NCBI RefSeq assembly: GCF_900100175.1
Contig: NZ_FNEM01000019.1
Span: forward strand, 1-64,000
Direction: 5' to 3'
Origin: Ferrimonas sediminum
GTDB lineage: Bacteria > Pseudomonadota > Gammaproteobacteria > Enterobacterales > Shewanellaceae
Length of the DNA: 64,000 nt
The notes beneath the pieces are model-generated. The model saw only the letters and a program-made list of their open reading frames with translations, had not been told where the DNA came from and ran no database searches. Below are positions 17,216 to 26,997 of the stretch, one piece after another; the first letter of the stretch is position 1; each line of letters opens with the position of its first letter. A program made the translations under genes and the position numbers.

Positions 17216-17737
17216 ATGCGAATCTTGCCATTTTTACTAGTTGCACTCGTTTTGTCCGGTTGTGGTCAGTCACAGGCGGAGTCCACCACCGTTGCGGCTT
17301 CAGAGGCCGCAGTGACCCACATCGATGAACAGCGACGTTGTCATCAGTGTGGCATGTTCATTACCCGCTACCCTGGCCCGAAAGGGGTGGTTAAGCTCAA
17401 GGGGCAGCAGGCGGCGATGGCATTTTGCTCCACCGGCGATTTGTTCCAGTTCATTCTTCAGCCCCAGAACCAGCGTCAGGTGACGCAAGTCTGGGTACAT
17501 GACCTGGCCCAGACCGACTGGGATAAGCCTGCCGACTCGGCTTTTATGGATGCCCACGAGGCCTGGTACGTGGCCGGCTCCTCCCGCCATGGCGCTATGG
17601 GCCCAACTCTGGCGAGTTTCAGTTCTGAAAATGTGGCCAACGCTTTTGCCAACTCCTACGGTGGCAAGGTGCTGCGTTTTGACCAGCTGACCCTGGATAA
17701 CCTTGGCACCATGGCCGGCCATGGGCACAAACATTAA
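17216..17737 (+). CDS. nosL: NosL-like copper chaperone lipoprotein
   Basis: 173-residue lipoprotein: signal peptide with lipobox LSGC, then a NosL domain with the family motif RCHQCGMFI near residue 40, and a histidine-rich C terminus (GHGHKH). NosL binds Cu(I) in the outer periplasm and passes it to NosDFY. In Shewanella the nos-like genes beside sirA are counted in the sir cluster (sirJKLM). There is no nosZ in the window, so the likely copper recipient is the heme c-Cu site of SirA. Start at 17216 follows TGAGAG. Confidence 0.9.
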   Translation: MRILPFLLVALVLSGCGQSQAESTTVAASEAAVTHIDEQRRCHQCGMFITRYPGPKGVVKLKGQQAAMAFCSTGDLFQFILQPQNQRQVTQVWVHDLAQTDWDKPADSAFMDAHEAWYVAGSSRHGAMGPTLASFSSENVANAFANSYGGKVLRFDQLTLDNLGTMAGHGHKH

Positions 17738-17746
17738 GGGTTGGCG

Positions 17747-19072
17747 ATGATTTCGAGCGGCTTCCGGTTATCTCAATGGCTGTTGTGGGCATTCTGTCTG
17801 TTACTGTCTCTCCCTCACACCGGTGAAGCCGCTCATTTTTCTGTTTCTACCGTGTCGCAGCTGCAGCAAGCGTTGCAGCAGGCCGGTGCCGGGGATCGGT
17901 TATCGCTTGCTCCCGGGCTGTACCGTACTCAACTGCATATCGACAAGCCTCTTACCTTGAGCGGTCCGGCCAGCGCCATTATCGATGCCGGCGGCCAGGG
18001 CAGCGCCATCATCGTAGCCAGTGATGATGTTCGCATCGACGGCCTGACCATTCGTAACTGGGGCGCGGATCTGTACCAGCTCGATGCCGGCATTCGCGGC
18101 CGTGATGTATCCCGTATTCAGGTAACCAATTCCCGTCTTGACGGTCCCGGGTTCGGGATTCGGTTTGATAAGGGCGAGGAGTTTGAGCTGCTGGGTAATC
18201 GCATCGAAGGGGATCGCCGCTTGCGGGTGATCGAGCGGGGCGACGGCATCTATCTGAAAGGGACCGGCTCTGCCCGCATTGCCAATAACCGGCTGATTGG
18301 CGGCCGTGACGGCGTCTATGTGGAGTCCTGTTCCGGGGTGGTCATCGATGATAACCGCATGAGCGAACAGCAGTATCCGGTCCATTACATGTACGCCAAA
18401 GACTCAGTGGCCAGCGGCAATGACAGCTGGGATGTGGTGGGAGGCTACGCCATCATGGGGTCGCAGCGCATCGAGGTCATCGGCAACCGGGTTCGTGATG
18501 CCATCGAGTTCGGCGTGCTGCTCAATATCACCAACGACTCCGTGGTTCGGCATAACTATGTGGCCAGGGTGTCTAACCCCAGGGCCGCCGACATGTTTGA
18601 TGGCGAGGGCAAGGGGGTCTTTATCTATGGCGCCCGTGACAACGAGGTCAGCAGCAATCACTTTCAGTCTTCGCAGATAGGCATCTCCATGGCCATGGGA
18701 GGCGAGGGTAACCTCATCTACGACAACCTGTTTATTCATAACACCGTGCAGGTGAAGTACGTCGGTGAGCATGTGCTGGACTGGAGCCACCGCGGGGTGG
18801 GTAATTTCTGGAGCAGCTACTCCGGCTGGGATCTGGATGGCGATGGCATCGGCGATCAGAGTTATCGCCCCAATGATGCCCTGGATCGGCTGTTCTGGAT
18901 CTATCCGGAGGGGCGGTTTTTGATGGACAGCCCGGTGGTCAGCGTCCTGCGCTGGCTGGAACAGCAATTTCAAACCGCAGACAGTGCCGGGATCAGCGAT
19001 CACCGGCCTAAGATGGTGCCGCAATGGCAATGGCAGCCGCAACGGCCAGCCAGTTGGAGCAATGAACAATGA
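17747..19072 (+). CDS. nosD: NosD-like periplasmic beta-helix copper-delivery protein
   Basis: 441-residue exported protein with a signal peptide (to about residue 28) and a long right-handed beta-helix made of repeated turns such as IANNRLIGGRDGVYVESC and VIGNRVRDAIEFGVLL, the CASH/NosD repeat. NosD works with the NosFY transporter to load copper into nitrous oxide reductase; here it probably loads SirA. The ATG at 17747 is preceded by AAGGG. Its stop overlaps the nosF start (ATGA). Confidence 0.9.
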   Translation: MISSGFRLSQWLLWAFCLLLSLPHTGEAAHFSVSTVSQLQQALQQAGAGDRLSLAPGLYRTQLHIDKPLTLSGPASAIIDAGGQGSAIIVASDDVRIDGLTIRNWGADLYQLDAGIRGRDVSRIQVTNSRLDGPGFGIRFDKGEEFELLGNRIEGDRRLRVIERGDGIYLKGTGSARIANNRLIGGRDGVYVESCSGVVIDDNRMSEQQYPVHYMYAKDSVASGNDSWDVVGGYAIMGSQRIEVIGNRVRDAIEFGVLLNITNDSVVRHNYVARVSNPRAADMFDGEGKGVFIYGARDNEVSSNHFQSSQIGISMAMGGEGNLIYDNLFIHNTVQVKYVGEHVLDWSHRGVGNFWSSYSGWDLDGDGIGDQSYRPNDALDRLFWIYPEGRFLMDSPVVSVLRWLEQQFQTADSAGISDHRPKMVPQWQWQPQRPASWSNEQ

Positions 19073-19977
19073 CAGACAGTGCAGTAACCGTCAGTGGCGC
19101 GGTAAAACGTTTTTCCGGAGTCAACGCCTTAAACGGGGTCAGCCTGGAGCTGCAGCACGGGCAGCTGCTGGGGTTACTCGGTCACAACGGGGCCGGCAAG
19201 ACCACCCTGATAAAGCTTATTCTCGGCCTCAACCGGCCCGATGAGGGCCGGGTCAGGGTGCTGGGACAGGACCCGGCGCTGGCGGCCAATCGTGCCGGGC
19301 TCTCTATCGGTTACCTGCCGGAACACGTCAGCCTGTATGACAACCTTACCGGACTGGAGTTGCTGACCTATTTTGCCCGCCTTCGAGGGATCGGAGCCCA
19401 GCGGGTTGAGGAGGTGCTGGAGCAGTTGCAATTGGCCCATGCACAGTCTCGCAAGGTCCGGACCTACTCCAAGGGGATGCGGCAACGGCTGGGGCTGGCC
19501 CAGGCAATACTGGCCAAGCCCAGGGTGTTGATCCTCGATGAACCCACCGTCGGCCTGGATCCCCAGGCCTCGACGATGCTGTATCAGCAGGTGGCCGGCC
19601 TACGGCAGCAGGGCTGTGCGGTGATTATTTGTACTCATGAACTGACGCTGATCGACAAGCACCTGGACAGTGCCCTGATTCTGGCCAAGGGCCGGGCGGT
19701 GGCACAGGGCAGCATCTGGGAGCTGCGGCAGAAGCATCGGTTGCCGACCCGGGTCGAAGTGGCGGGAGCGGAGCGGCTGGCCGGGAACGATATGCAGCTG
19801 GCGGCGCTTTACGACCCGGCGGAACAGGCGTTTATGGTTCCGGATGGCATGCGCAAGCCCCTGCTGGAAAGGCTGATTCACCACCATGGTGTATTCGATT
19901 TTAATGTGTTGCCACCGTCGTTGCCGCAGATCTATCACGACTGCCAGCATCAGGCGCTGGCTGAGGAGGTGGCCTGA
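19069..19977 (+). CDS. nosF: NosF-like ABC transporter ATPase
   Basis: 302-residue ABC ATPase. Walker A GHNGAGKTT (about 40-48), signature YSKGMRQRLGLAQ (about 135), Walker B VLILDEPTVGLDP (about 152-164) and switch histidine CTHE. Start overlaps the nosD stop and its stop overlaps the nosY start, indicating translational coupling. It powers the NosFY complex with NosD, which supplies copper or sulfur to a periplasmic metalloenzyme; SirA is the presumed target here. Confidence 0.9.
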   Translation: MTDSAVTVSGAVKRFSGVNALNGVSLELQHGQLLGLLGHNGAGKTTLIKLILGLNRPDEGRVRVLGQDPALAANRAGLSIGYLPEHVSLYDNLTGLELLTYFARLRGIGAQRVEEVLEQLQLAHAQSRKVRTYSKGMRQRLGLAQAILAKPRVLILDEPTVGLDPQASTMLYQQVAGLRQQGCAVIICTHELTLIDKHLDSALILAKGRAVAQGSIWELRQKHRLPTRVEVAGAERLAGNDMQLAALYDPAEQAFMVPDGMRKPLLERLIHHHGVFDFNVLPPSLPQIYHDCQHQALAEEVA

Positions 19978-20798
19978 TGTCCAGCCCGGTATTGATTGTT
20001 GCCCATAAAGAGTTTATCGACGGCTTTCGCCATCGCTGGTTGTTGTTTGCTTCGCTGATATTCGCCTTGTTGTCATTGGCGGTGGCGTTTCTGGGCTCGG
20101 CTGTGAATGGCCAGTTGGTGGCGCCGCAACTGGCGCCGACCATCTCTGCTCTGGCGACCCTGGCTGCCTTTATGATCCCGCTGATCGCCTTGTTATTGGG
20201 GCATGACAGCTTTGTCGGCGAACAGGAGGGGGGAACCCTGTTGCTGCTGCTCTCCTATCCCATAAGCCGCGGTCAGCTGTTGCTGGGAAAATTCATCGGT
20301 CAGGGGGCCATTCTGGCGGTGACCTGCCTGTTGGGGTTTGGGGTGACGGCGATTGCCATGGGGGTGACGATGGGGGCCGAGCAGGCTTCGGCAGTGATGT
20401 CGGCGTTTGTGCTGTTTATTACCAGTGCCACCTTGTTGTCCTGGGTATTCCTGTTGCTGAGTTATCTGGTCAGCCTGTGGGTCAGCACTAAGGGGCGGGC
20501 GGTGGCCGTGGGTCTGCTGCTGTGGTTTTTGCTGGTGCTGCTGTACGACCTGGTGCTGTTGGCGATGATCGTCGCCGAGGGCGGAGAGCTGTGGGTCAAG
20601 GGGCTGATTCTGGCCAATCCGGTGGATCTGTTCCGGCTGTCTAATCTGTTGTATGTGGGGCACGACTCGGTGGTAGGGGTACTCAGCGTGGTGACCGCAT
20701 CCAGTTTCAGCTTCGGGCTGATGTTGCTGCTGATGCTGGCCTGGCTATCGCTGGGACTGGTGGCGACCCGGACCCTGTTTCAGACCCGGGCCATCTGA
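19977..20798 (+). CDS. nosY: NosY-like ABC transporter permease
   Basis: 273-residue membrane protein with six predicted helices, of the ABC-2 type used by NosY. It begins PVLIVAHKEFIDGFRHRW, a typical cytosolic N terminus for this family. The ATG at 19977 overlaps the nosF TGA. It is the last gene of the long module 2 transcript and is followed by a strong terminator. Confidence 0.9.
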   Translation: MSSPVLIVAHKEFIDGFRHRWLLFASLIFALLSLAVAFLGSAVNGQLVAPQLAPTISALATLAAFMIPLIALLLGHDSFVGEQEGGTLLLLLSYPISRGQLLLGKFIGQGAILAVTCLLGFGVTAIAMGVTMGAEQASAVMSAFVLFITSATLLSWVFLLLSYLVSLWVSTKGRAVAVGLLLWFLLVLLYDLVLLAMIVAEGGELWVKGLILANPVDLFRLSNLLYVGHDSVVGVLSVVTASSFSFGLMLLLMLAWLSLGLVATRTLFQTRAI

Positions 20799-20802
20799 TA
20801 AC

Positions 20803-20830
20803 AAAACAGCCCGCCAATGCGGGCTGTTTT
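20803..20830. terminator. Bidirectional terminator, nosY / yggX
   Basis: Perfect 12-bp stem AAAACAGCCCGC / GCGGGCTGTTTT with loop CAAT between convergent genes. It ends the module 2-nos transcript and probably the mutY-yggX transcript as well. Confidence 0.9.
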
Positions 20831-20831
20831 A

Positions 20832-21107
20832 TTATTCGCTTTCTGGCGGCCGGTAGCCTTCAATTTCGACGTCTTTGCCCTCGAACAGGAAGGCGGTCAT
20901 ATGTCCTTCCAGCATCTGCCGGTGTTCCGGGTTCATCATGTTGAGCTTGTGCTCGTTGATCAGCATAGTCTGCTTTTTCTGCCACAAGCCAAACGCTTCT
21001 TTGGATATGTTGTCGAAGATCTTTTTACCCAGTTCGCCCGGGTACAGCTGAAAATCCAGGCCATCAGCTTCTTTGTTCAGGTATTGGCAAAATACGGTGC
21101 GTGCCAT
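20832..21107 (-). CDS. yggX: YggX family iron-trafficking / oxidative protection protein
   Basis: 91-residue protein starting [10 protein letters not shown] with the family's conserved cysteine at residue 7 and the [16 protein letters not shown] block. YggX protects iron-sulfur proteins and helps handle labile iron. It lies 57 bp downstream of mutY on the same strand, as in E. coli, where MutY itself carries a [4Fe-4S] cluster. Confidence 0.95.
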   Translation of the reverse strand: MARTVFCQYLNKEADGLDFQLYPGELGKKIFDNISKEAFGLWQKKQTMLINEHKLNMMNPEHRQMLEGHMTAFLFEGKDVEIEGYRPPESE

Positions 21108-21163
21108 GGTCGTATCCTTAGCAGATTGATTGTTGTCTTTATACCAAATTCGCGGTCTGAAAA

Positions 21164-22207
21164 CTAACTTAGCCCGCCGGTCGCCAGTTTCGTCAGCAGG
21201 GTTTCGGTGGGGGCAGGCAGCCCTACCTGCGGCGGCTCATTGAGGTTAAACCAGCGCGGACCCGACTCGGCGATCAGGCCGGTGGTCGAGGCCAGCTTCA
21301 GCAGCAGGGGCTGAATGTGCAGGTGATAGTGGCTGAACGTGTGGCGAAAGGCCGTCAGTGGCCGACAGTCATTATCGAGCCGGTGTTGCTGCAGGTAGTC
21401 CTCGAGTTGCTGCCGATCCTCAAACTGAGGGAAACACCACAGTCCGCCCCAGATCCCTGACGGCGGCCGTTGCTGCAGCAGCACACGGTTGTCATGGATC
21501 AGAATCAGTTGCAGGCAGTGCTTTTCAGGCTTGTCCTTCTTGGGTTTCTTTCCCGGGTACTCGGCGATGGTGTTGGCAAGATAAGCGCGGCAATCCTGAT
21601 TGAGAGGGCATTGCTGACAATCGGGTTTGCTGCGAGTGCAGATCATGGCGCCCAGGTCCATCATCGCCTGGTTATAGGCATGAATCCCTTCGGTGGGAGT
21701 GAACTGTTCGGAGGTTTGCCACAGCGAATTCTCCACCGCTTTTTTCCCCGGCCAGCCACCAATGGCCCGGTGGCGGGCCAGCACCCGTTTGACGTTGCCA
21801 TCCAGAATCGGGTGGATCTGCCCCAGTGACAGCGACAGCACCGCCCCGGCGGTGGAGCGGCCGATGCCCGGCAGGGCCATGACCTGCTCTATGTCGGTGG
21901 GAAACTGGCCCTGATGCTCCGCCTGAATCCGTTTTGCTGCGGCGTGCAGGTTGCGAGCACGGGCGTAGTACCCCAGTCCGGTCCAGTGGTGCAGAACGTC
22001 ATCGACCGGGGCCTGGGCCAGGGACTCGATATTCGGAAAGCGCTGCATGAATCTCAGGTAATAGGGGATCACTGTAGTGACTTGAGTTTGTTGCAACATA
22101 ATCTCTGAGATCCATACTCTGTATGGGCTCTTTTGCTGCTGCCAGGGCAGCGTTTTACGCCCGGCGAGCTGGTACCACTCAATCACCCTTTCAGAAAATG
22201 GTTTCAT
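21164..22207 (-). CDS. mutY: Adenine DNA glycosylase MutY
   Basis: 347-residue A/G-mismatch glycosylase (E. coli MutY has 350). HhH motif [15 protein letters not shown] with the catalytic aspartate downstream, [4Fe-4S] ligands in C-X6-C-X2-C-X5-C ([17 protein letters not shown]), and a C-terminal NUDIX-like domain that recognises 8-oxoG. The ATG at 22207 follows GGAAGCGAG and gives the family N terminus [12 protein letters not shown]; longer frames upstream have no support. Divergent from trmB across about 90 bp. Confidence 0.96.
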   Translation of the reverse strand: MKPFSERVIEWYQLAGRKTLPWQQQKSPYRVWISEIMLQQTQVTTVIPYYLRFMQRFPNIESLAQAPVDDVLHHWTGLGYYARARNLHAAAKRIQAEHQGQFPTDIEQVMALPGIGRSTAGAVLSLSLGQIHPILDGNVKRVLARHRAIGGWPGKKAVENSLWQTSEQFTPTEGIHAYNQAMMDLGAMICTRSKPDCQQCPLNQDCRAYLANTIAEYPGKKPKKDKPEKHCLQLILIHDNRVLLQQRPPSGIWGGLWCFPQFEDRQQLEDYLQQHRLDNDCRPLTAFRHTFSHYHLHIQPLLLKLASTTGLIAESGPRWFNLNEPPQVGLPAPTETLLTKLATGGLS

Positions 22208-22297
22208 GCTCGCTTCCATCGAATATCTACCTAAATTACAATTGCCGCTTTTCGGCGTCACAGTGTAACGCCTGAGGCATATCGCGAGAAGGTTGAG

Positions 22298-23011
22298 ATG
22301 ACTGAAGAGCAAAAGCCAGAGCTGCCTGAGGGCAAGCATCACCGCCGTGTGCGGTCTTACGTAAAACGGGAAGGGCGAATGACCAAGGGTCAGGCCCGGG
22401 CAATGGAAATCTACTGGCCTACCATGGGGTTAGAGCATGGTGACGGCATGATTGATATGGCCGAAGAGTTTGGCCGTGACGCTCCCGTGGTGCTGGAAAT
22501 TGGCTTCGGTATGGGTAAGTCGCTGGTGGAAATGGCGGCGGCCGAACCGGATAAAGATTTTATCGGCATTGAGGTGCACGGCCCCGGCGTCGGCGCCTGC
22601 CTGATGGCCGCCGAGGAGCAGGAGGTGAAAAACCTGCGGGTATTTGAGCACGATGCTGTCGAAATTCTGTCCGATTGCATCAAAGATGAGTCGTTGGATC
22701 GGGTTCAATTGTACTTCCCTGATCCGTGGCACAAAAAGCGCCACCACAAACGTCGTATCGTGCAGCCTGAGTTTATTGAAACCGTGCGCCGTAAACTGAA
22801 AGTCGGCGGCGTGTTCCATATGGCCACCGACTGGGAGCATTACTCTGAGCATATGCTGGAAGAGATGAGCGAAGCGCCCGGATTTACCAACACCGCCGCC
22901 GACGGGACCTTTGTGCCTCGTCCGGATTTTCGACCATTGACCAAATTTGAAGCTCGAGGCCAGCGCCTGGGCCATGGAGTTTGGGATTTGATTTTCGCCC
23001 GTAGCGAGTAG
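22298..23011 (+). CDS. trmB: tRNA (guanine-N7-)-methyltransferase TrmB
   Basis: 237-residue SAM-dependent methyltransferase that modifies G46 in the tRNA variable loop. SAM-binding motif [12 protein letters not shown] (about 66-77), catalytic region [15 protein letters not shown] (about 142-156) and the C-terminal [17 protein letters not shown] block. It is followed 11 nt later by yggL, in the conserved trmB-yggL arrangement. Confidence 0.96.
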   Translation: MTEEQKPELPEGKHHRRVRSYVKREGRMTKGQARAMEIYWPTMGLEHGDGMIDMAEEFGRDAPVVLEIGFGMGKSLVEMAAAEPDKDFIGIEVHGPGVGACLMAAEEQEVKNLRVFEHDAVEILSDCIKDESLDRVQLYFPDPWHKKRHHKRRIVQPEFIETVRRKLKVGGVFHMATDWEHYSEHMLEEMSEAPGFTNTAADGTFVPRPDFRPLTKFEARGQRLGHGVWDLIFARSE

Positions 23012-23022
23012 GAGAGACACCG

Positions 23023-23364
23023 ATGACCATGATTCCAACAGCCAAGAACCGTAGCCGTCGTTTGCGTAAGAAGATGCGTATCGACGAGTTCCAGGAACTG
23101 GGCTTTGATTTGAGCTGGCGATTCAATGATGAGGTCAGTGAAGAGCAGATCGATGCTCTGGTGGATCAACTGATTGCCGAAGTGATTGAACCGCAGGCAC
23201 TGGGTTTCTCCGGTGGTGGCCATAAAGAGTGGGATGGCATCATCTGCACTCAGAAGTTGGGTAAGTGCACCGAGGCTCACCGCCAGGCCATTGAAACCTT
23301 CTTCGCCGATAAGCCGGTCAGCGATGTTAAAACCTCCGAGTTGTACGACATCTGGTGGGGATAA
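23023..23364 (+). CDS. yggL: YggL family 50S ribosome-associated protein
   Basis: 113-residue DUF469/YggL protein with the conserved [20 protein letters not shown] start, [11 protein letters not shown] centre and [13 protein letters not shown] end. A TAGGAGAG ribosome site lies upstream. YggL associates with the large ribosomal subunit in E. coli. The stop TAA overlaps the glsB start (TAATG), so the two genes are coupled. Confidence 0.93.
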   Translation: MTMIPTAKNRSRRLRKKMRIDEFQELGFDLSWRFNDEVSEEQIDALVDQLIAEVIEPQALGFSGGGHKEWDGIICTQKLGKCTEAHRQAIETFFADKPVSDVKTSELYDIWWG

Positions 23365-24278
23365 TGCCCGATAAGGCGTTGTTGCAAAGCATCCACGCCG
23401 AAGCCCTGCCCTTAATCGGGCAGGGTCATGTCGCCAATTACATTCCGGCGTTGGCCGGGGTGTCGGCCAATCGCCTCGGCATTGCCATATGCAGTGCCGG
23501 TGGCGGGGTGGTTGGGGCTGGCGATTATCTGGAGCCGTTTTCCATTCAGAGTATCTCCAAGGTGTTTTCTCTGGTGCAGGCGATAACCCTGTACGAGGAG
23601 CAGGAGATGTGGAGCCGGGTAGGCAAAGAGCCATCGGGCAATCCGTTTAACTCTTTGGTTCAGCTGGAGTTTGAGCACGGCATTCCCCGTAATCCCTTTA
23701 TCAATGCCGGCGCCCTGGTGGTGGCGGATATGTTGCAGGGACGGCTGTCTGCGCCTAAGCACCGAATGCTGGAGCTGGTGCGGGAGCTGTCGGGAAATCC
23801 CAATATCTATTCCGACAAGATGGTGGCTAAATCCGAGTATGATCATTCGGCCCGCAACGCAGCCATCTGCTATCTGATGAAGTCCTTCGGCAACTTCGAA
23901 AATGACGTTGATGAAGTGATGAAGAGCTACTTTAACCATTGCGCCATCCGCATGAGTTGTGCCGATCTGGCCAGAGCCTTTTTCTTTCTGGCTAATAAAG
24001 GGGTGTGCCTGGAGGGGCGGCGCCTGATAGGCGAGCGCCACAGTCGCCAGATCAACGCCCTGCTGGCTACCAGCGGTCTCTATGATGGAGCCGGGGAGTT
24101 TGCTTACCGGGTGGGCATGCCGGGAAAAAGCGGGGTCGGTGGTGGCATCGTGGCGGTGATTCCCGGAGAGATGAGCGTCTGCGTCTGGTCTCCTGAACTG
24201 GATGAGTCCGGTAATTCACTGGCGGGCACCCGCATGCTGGAGCTATTGGCCAAGCGCCTGGGTCGATCGATATTCTAA
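23364..24278 (+). CDS. glsB: Glutaminase
   Basis: 304-residue glutaminase of the serine beta-lactamase-like fold, converting glutamine to glutamate and ammonia. The catalytic serine-lysine pair is in [11 protein letters not shown] (S-x-x-K), and the family blocks [14 protein letters not shown] and [18 protein letters not shown] are present. The ATG at 23364 overlaps the yggL stop; an in-frame ATG 9 bp earlier is less likely. Confidence 0.95.
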   Translation: MPDKALLQSIHAEALPLIGQGHVANYIPALAGVSANRLGIAICSAGGGVVGAGDYLEPFSIQSISKVFSLVQAITLYEEQEMWSRVGKEPSGNPFNSLVQLEFEHGIPRNPFINAGALVVADMLQGRLSAPKHRMLELVRELSGNPNIYSDKMVAKSEYDHSARNAAICYLMKSFGNFENDVDEVMKSYFNHCAIRMSCADLARAFFFLANKGVCLEGRRLIGERHSRQINALLATSGLYDGAGEFAYRVGMPGKSGVGGGIVAVIPGEMSVCVWSPELDESGNSLAGTRMLELLAKRLGRSIF

Positions 24279-24429
24279 CCAGTCAACGGATGGTTATTTC
24301 AACCACATTGTGGTCATTTTTCATTTTCCCCGTACCCATGAATCAACTAAGTTTCTGATTTAATTGATTTAAAATTCTTGGCCTGATTCTGGCATTGTAT
24401 TACTCAGTTCACACTTATGGAGCAGAGCG

Positions 24430-25233
24430 ATGACATTATCGGGCCAGGTTGGCGTTGTACTTCTTTCTTCTACCCTGTTTTGTGCCGCGGCCAACGCCAG
24501 CGAGTGCAACTTCTCTTTTAACCATGACCTGATTGTCAGTGACAGCGTGCTCGAACTGCAGGAACAGGGCAAAACCCTGTATCGCTATGAAGGCGGCGAG
24601 CTGATCATCGATGGCAAGGTTCAGGATCTGGATGGCGATCAGCGTCAGGCCTTGTCGCAGTTTCAGCAGGCTTATTACCGGCAGATGCCTGCAACCATGG
24701 AGCTGGTGGATGAGGCGCTGAGAATGGCCGGGGTTGCGCTGGACACCATTTCGGTGCAACTGCAGGAGATGGGCATTGATGCCGCCAGCCTGCAGGGAAT
24801 GATGGACACCATTGCCGAGTCAGTGAATCAAAAAGTGGCGCGGGAGGATGGCTCCTATCGGGTCGTTTCCGGCGACTTTGAGCAGTTTGGCGATCAATTC
24901 GACCAAGAGTTCGAGCAGCAACTGGAGCAGGCTATCAGCCAGTCCATGGGTAGCCTGATGATGACACTGGGGGCGGAGATGATGAGCGGCGACAGTGGCA
25001 GCTTCGAACAGAAGATGGAGCAGTTTGGTCAGCGTATGGAACGCATGGGGGAAGAGATCGAGCAGCAGTTCGAAGGTCAGGAGCAGCAGTTTGAAGCCTG
25101 GGCCGAGCAGGTCTGCACTCAGTGGCAGCAACTGGACGAGATGGAGGACCAGTTGATGGAGCAGGTGCCGCAGTTGCAGAAGTACGATCAGCTTAGGATT
25201 GAGGGGCAATCCCTGGCGTCAAAATGGTTTTAA
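24430..25233 (+). CDS. yggN: DUF2884 family (YggN-like) exported protein
   Basis: 267-residue periplasmic protein with a signal peptide (to about residue 23) and the DUF2884 pattern: ECNFSFNHDLIVSDSVLEL, then a long glutamine/glutamate/methionine-rich, probably coiled-coil helical region (about 150-240). Function unknown in the family. Its position after trmB-yggL-glsB matches the E. coli yggL-yggN order. GGAGCAGAG precedes the ATG; a terminator follows at 25256. Confidence 0.88.
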   Translation: MTLSGQVGVVLLSSTLFCAAANASECNFSFNHDLIVSDSVLELQEQGKTLYRYEGGELIIDGKVQDLDGDQRQALSQFQQAYYRQMPATMELVDEALRMAGVALDTISVQLQEMGIDAASLQGMMDTIAESVNQKVAREDGSYRVVSGDFEQFGDQFDQEFEQQLEQAISQSMGSLMMTLGAEMMSGDSGSFEQKMEQFGQRMERMGEEIEQQFEGQEQQFEAWAEQVCTQWQQLDEMEDQLMEQVPQLQKYDQLRIEGQSLASKWF

Positions 25234-25255
25234 TGGGCAAATAATCTCCCTTGTT

Positions 25256-25286
25256 GCGGCATGCCTGGCATTGCCGCTTTTTTTTT
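25256..25286 (+). terminator. Terminator after yggN
   Basis: Stem GCGGCA / TGCCGC enclosing an imperfect inner helix, followed by nine T residues. Confidence 0.8.
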
Positions 25287-25329
25287 GCCGGCTAAAAGGG
25301 TTCAATGTATGGGTTAACCGGAGAGTGTC

Positions 25330-26259
25330 ATGCGAGAGTTGTTAGAACCCATAGTGATCTACACCCATGTTGTCCGAGCCCAGGGATTTTCTGCGGCGGC
25401 GCGGCGGTTGGGCATTTCCAAATCGAAAGTCAGCAGTCAGGTGAGCCTGCTGGAGCAGCAGATGGGGGTGCAGCTGGTACAACGTACCACCCGCTCCCTG
25501 AGCCTGACGGAAGCCGGCGAGACCCTGTATCGTCATGGTGAGTCGATTATCCGCGAGGTGGACTCGGCCGTGGCCAACGTTCAGAGCCTGCATCATGAGA
25601 TTCGCGGGGTACTCAGAGTCGGCATTACCCAGGCTTTTGGTGCCATGCACCTGATGCCGCTGATACCGGACTTTATGTCCAGGTACCCCAATCTGGAGCT
25701 GGAGATCAGCTTCTTGGATCATAAGGTGGATGTGGTTAATGAGGGGCTGGATCTGTTGCTGACCATGTCGGAGCAACTGCCGCTGGGGATGGTGGCCCGG
25801 CCGCTGATGGACTGCCGGTTTGTGTTGGTTGCTTCGCCAGATTATCTGGCAAAGCACGGCGTACCTCGAACACCTGATGATTTGGTTCAGCATAACTGCT
25901 TGGTTTATAAGAGCGAATGGTATGAGCATGCGGTCTGGGAGTTTAAGCGTGGCAGTGATGAGAAGAAAATTCCGGTGAAGGGAAACTACCGGGTGGATGA
26001 CGCGCCAGCATTGAAAGAGGTGGCTAAGAAAGGCTTGGGGATTGTCTACCTGTCAACTTATCTGCTGGAGAACGAGCTCCAGGAGGGCGACCTGATTCCA
26101 ATCCTGACCGAATGGAGCCTGACCCACCCTCTGGCTCTGCAGGCCGTTTACCCGAGGCGACAAAACCTGGCGCCAAAAGTGCGGGCGTTTACCGACTTTG
26201 TTAAGGAGAGTCTGGGGGAAGTACCGCCCTGGGACCGAAAGTTGGCGCTGTTATTGTAG
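25330..26259 (+). CDS. LysR family transcriptional regulator
   Basis: 309-residue LysR-type regulator. N-terminal helix-turn-helix (about 5-64, GFSAAARRLGISKSKVSSQVSLLEQQ) and a substrate-binding effector domain (about 90-300) of the CrgA/DsdC-like subgroup. Such proteins usually control themselves and a neighbouring gene, but the flanks are a gene-free gap and yggN, so no target is apparent. The effector is unknown. Confidence 0.9.
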   Translation: MRELLEPIVIYTHVVRAQGFSAAARRLGISKSKVSSQVSLLEQQMGVQLVQRTTRSLSLTEAGETLYRHGESIIREVDSAVANVQSLHHEIRGVLRVGITQAFGAMHLMPLIPDFMSRYPNLELEISFLDHKVDVVNEGLDLLLTMSEQLPLGMVARPLMDCRFVLVASPDYLAKHGVPRTPDDLVQHNCLVYKSEWYEHAVWEFKRGSDEKKIPVKGNYRVDDAPALKEVAKKGLGIVYLSTYLLENELQEGDLIPILTEWSLTHPLALQAVYPRRQNLAPKVRAFTDFVKESLGEVPPWDRKLALLL

Positions 26260-26581
26260 CTATTGCCGGAAACATTGTTCTTAGGTTGAAACAATGGTGT
26301 GATCTGGGTCGGCATGATGGCGTAACCTGTTGATTCTTAAGCCATGTAGATTCGACTTTAACTCATGTTGATGCTGGCTTGTTGCTCTGATGTTGGTTCA
26401 TTAACATTGGTTGGCTTGCCAATTGTTCTGATATGAATACAATGCTTCACATCAGCCGAGATTGAAGCTTGTTGAAATTGACCCCTTCGATAAGCCAGCC
26501 GTTCAGTTTCGCTGTTGTGATGGAGAGTTACCTCGCGGTTCGCCATCACAGGATTATTGAAATCCATCATCTGGAATTTTG

Positions 26582-26607
26582 GCCCCGGTCGGATCCGGGG
26601 CATTTTT
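26582..26607 (+). terminator. Orphan terminator 1
   Basis: Stem GCCCCGG / CCGGGGC with loop TCGGAT followed by ATTTTT. It lies 320 nt after the LysR stop, with no gene between. Confidence 0.7.
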
Positions 26608-26727
26608 CAGCGGCAGGATTACCCTCTGTACCCTACATAATAAAAAGCTCAAAAGCTTTAAGAGTGGTAGCCGGGCGATGGGCAGCGTCAAAAAACAATA
26701 AAATAGCCCAATATAATAAAAAGAGAT

Positions 26728-26754
26728 GGGAGAGCCGAAAGGCTCTCCCTTTTT
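26728..26754 (+). terminator. Orphan terminator 2
   Basis: Perfect 9-bp stem GGGAGAGCC / GGCTCTCCC with a GAAA tetraloop followed by TTTTT. No coding gene precedes it within the gap. Confidence 0.8.
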
Positions 26755-26997
26755 CTTTGCCTGTCTGTTAGTAAACGCTGGAAACTGTATCCAATATCCT
26801 GGCTTGCATTGTTTGCTGTACGAAACAACCAGGGCGGGAGTGAGCGCCAAAGTGGGCGGCTGGCTGGTTTTTTCACCCCGTTTTGCGCCTGTTGTTGCAG
26901 TACATTCAGGGGGCGGGGGGATGCGTGATGCTCAGGCCGCGTCCTGGCTACGCCTGGAAATTGTTACTGTGTCTGAACTGTCACCAAAACCAGAGCG

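Larger units (their letters stand above)
26260..26997. other. Gene-poor interval with two orphan terminators
   Basis: About 740 bp with no supportable protein gene on either strand. It holds two plus-strand Rho-independent terminators (26582-26607 and 26728-26754) about 120 nt apart that no coding gene explains, besides possibly a long 3' UTR of the LysR gene. Small RNA genes ending at these sites are possible. Near 26296 there is TGTGATCTGGGTC, which resembles the first part of a CRP site. Confidence 0.5.
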
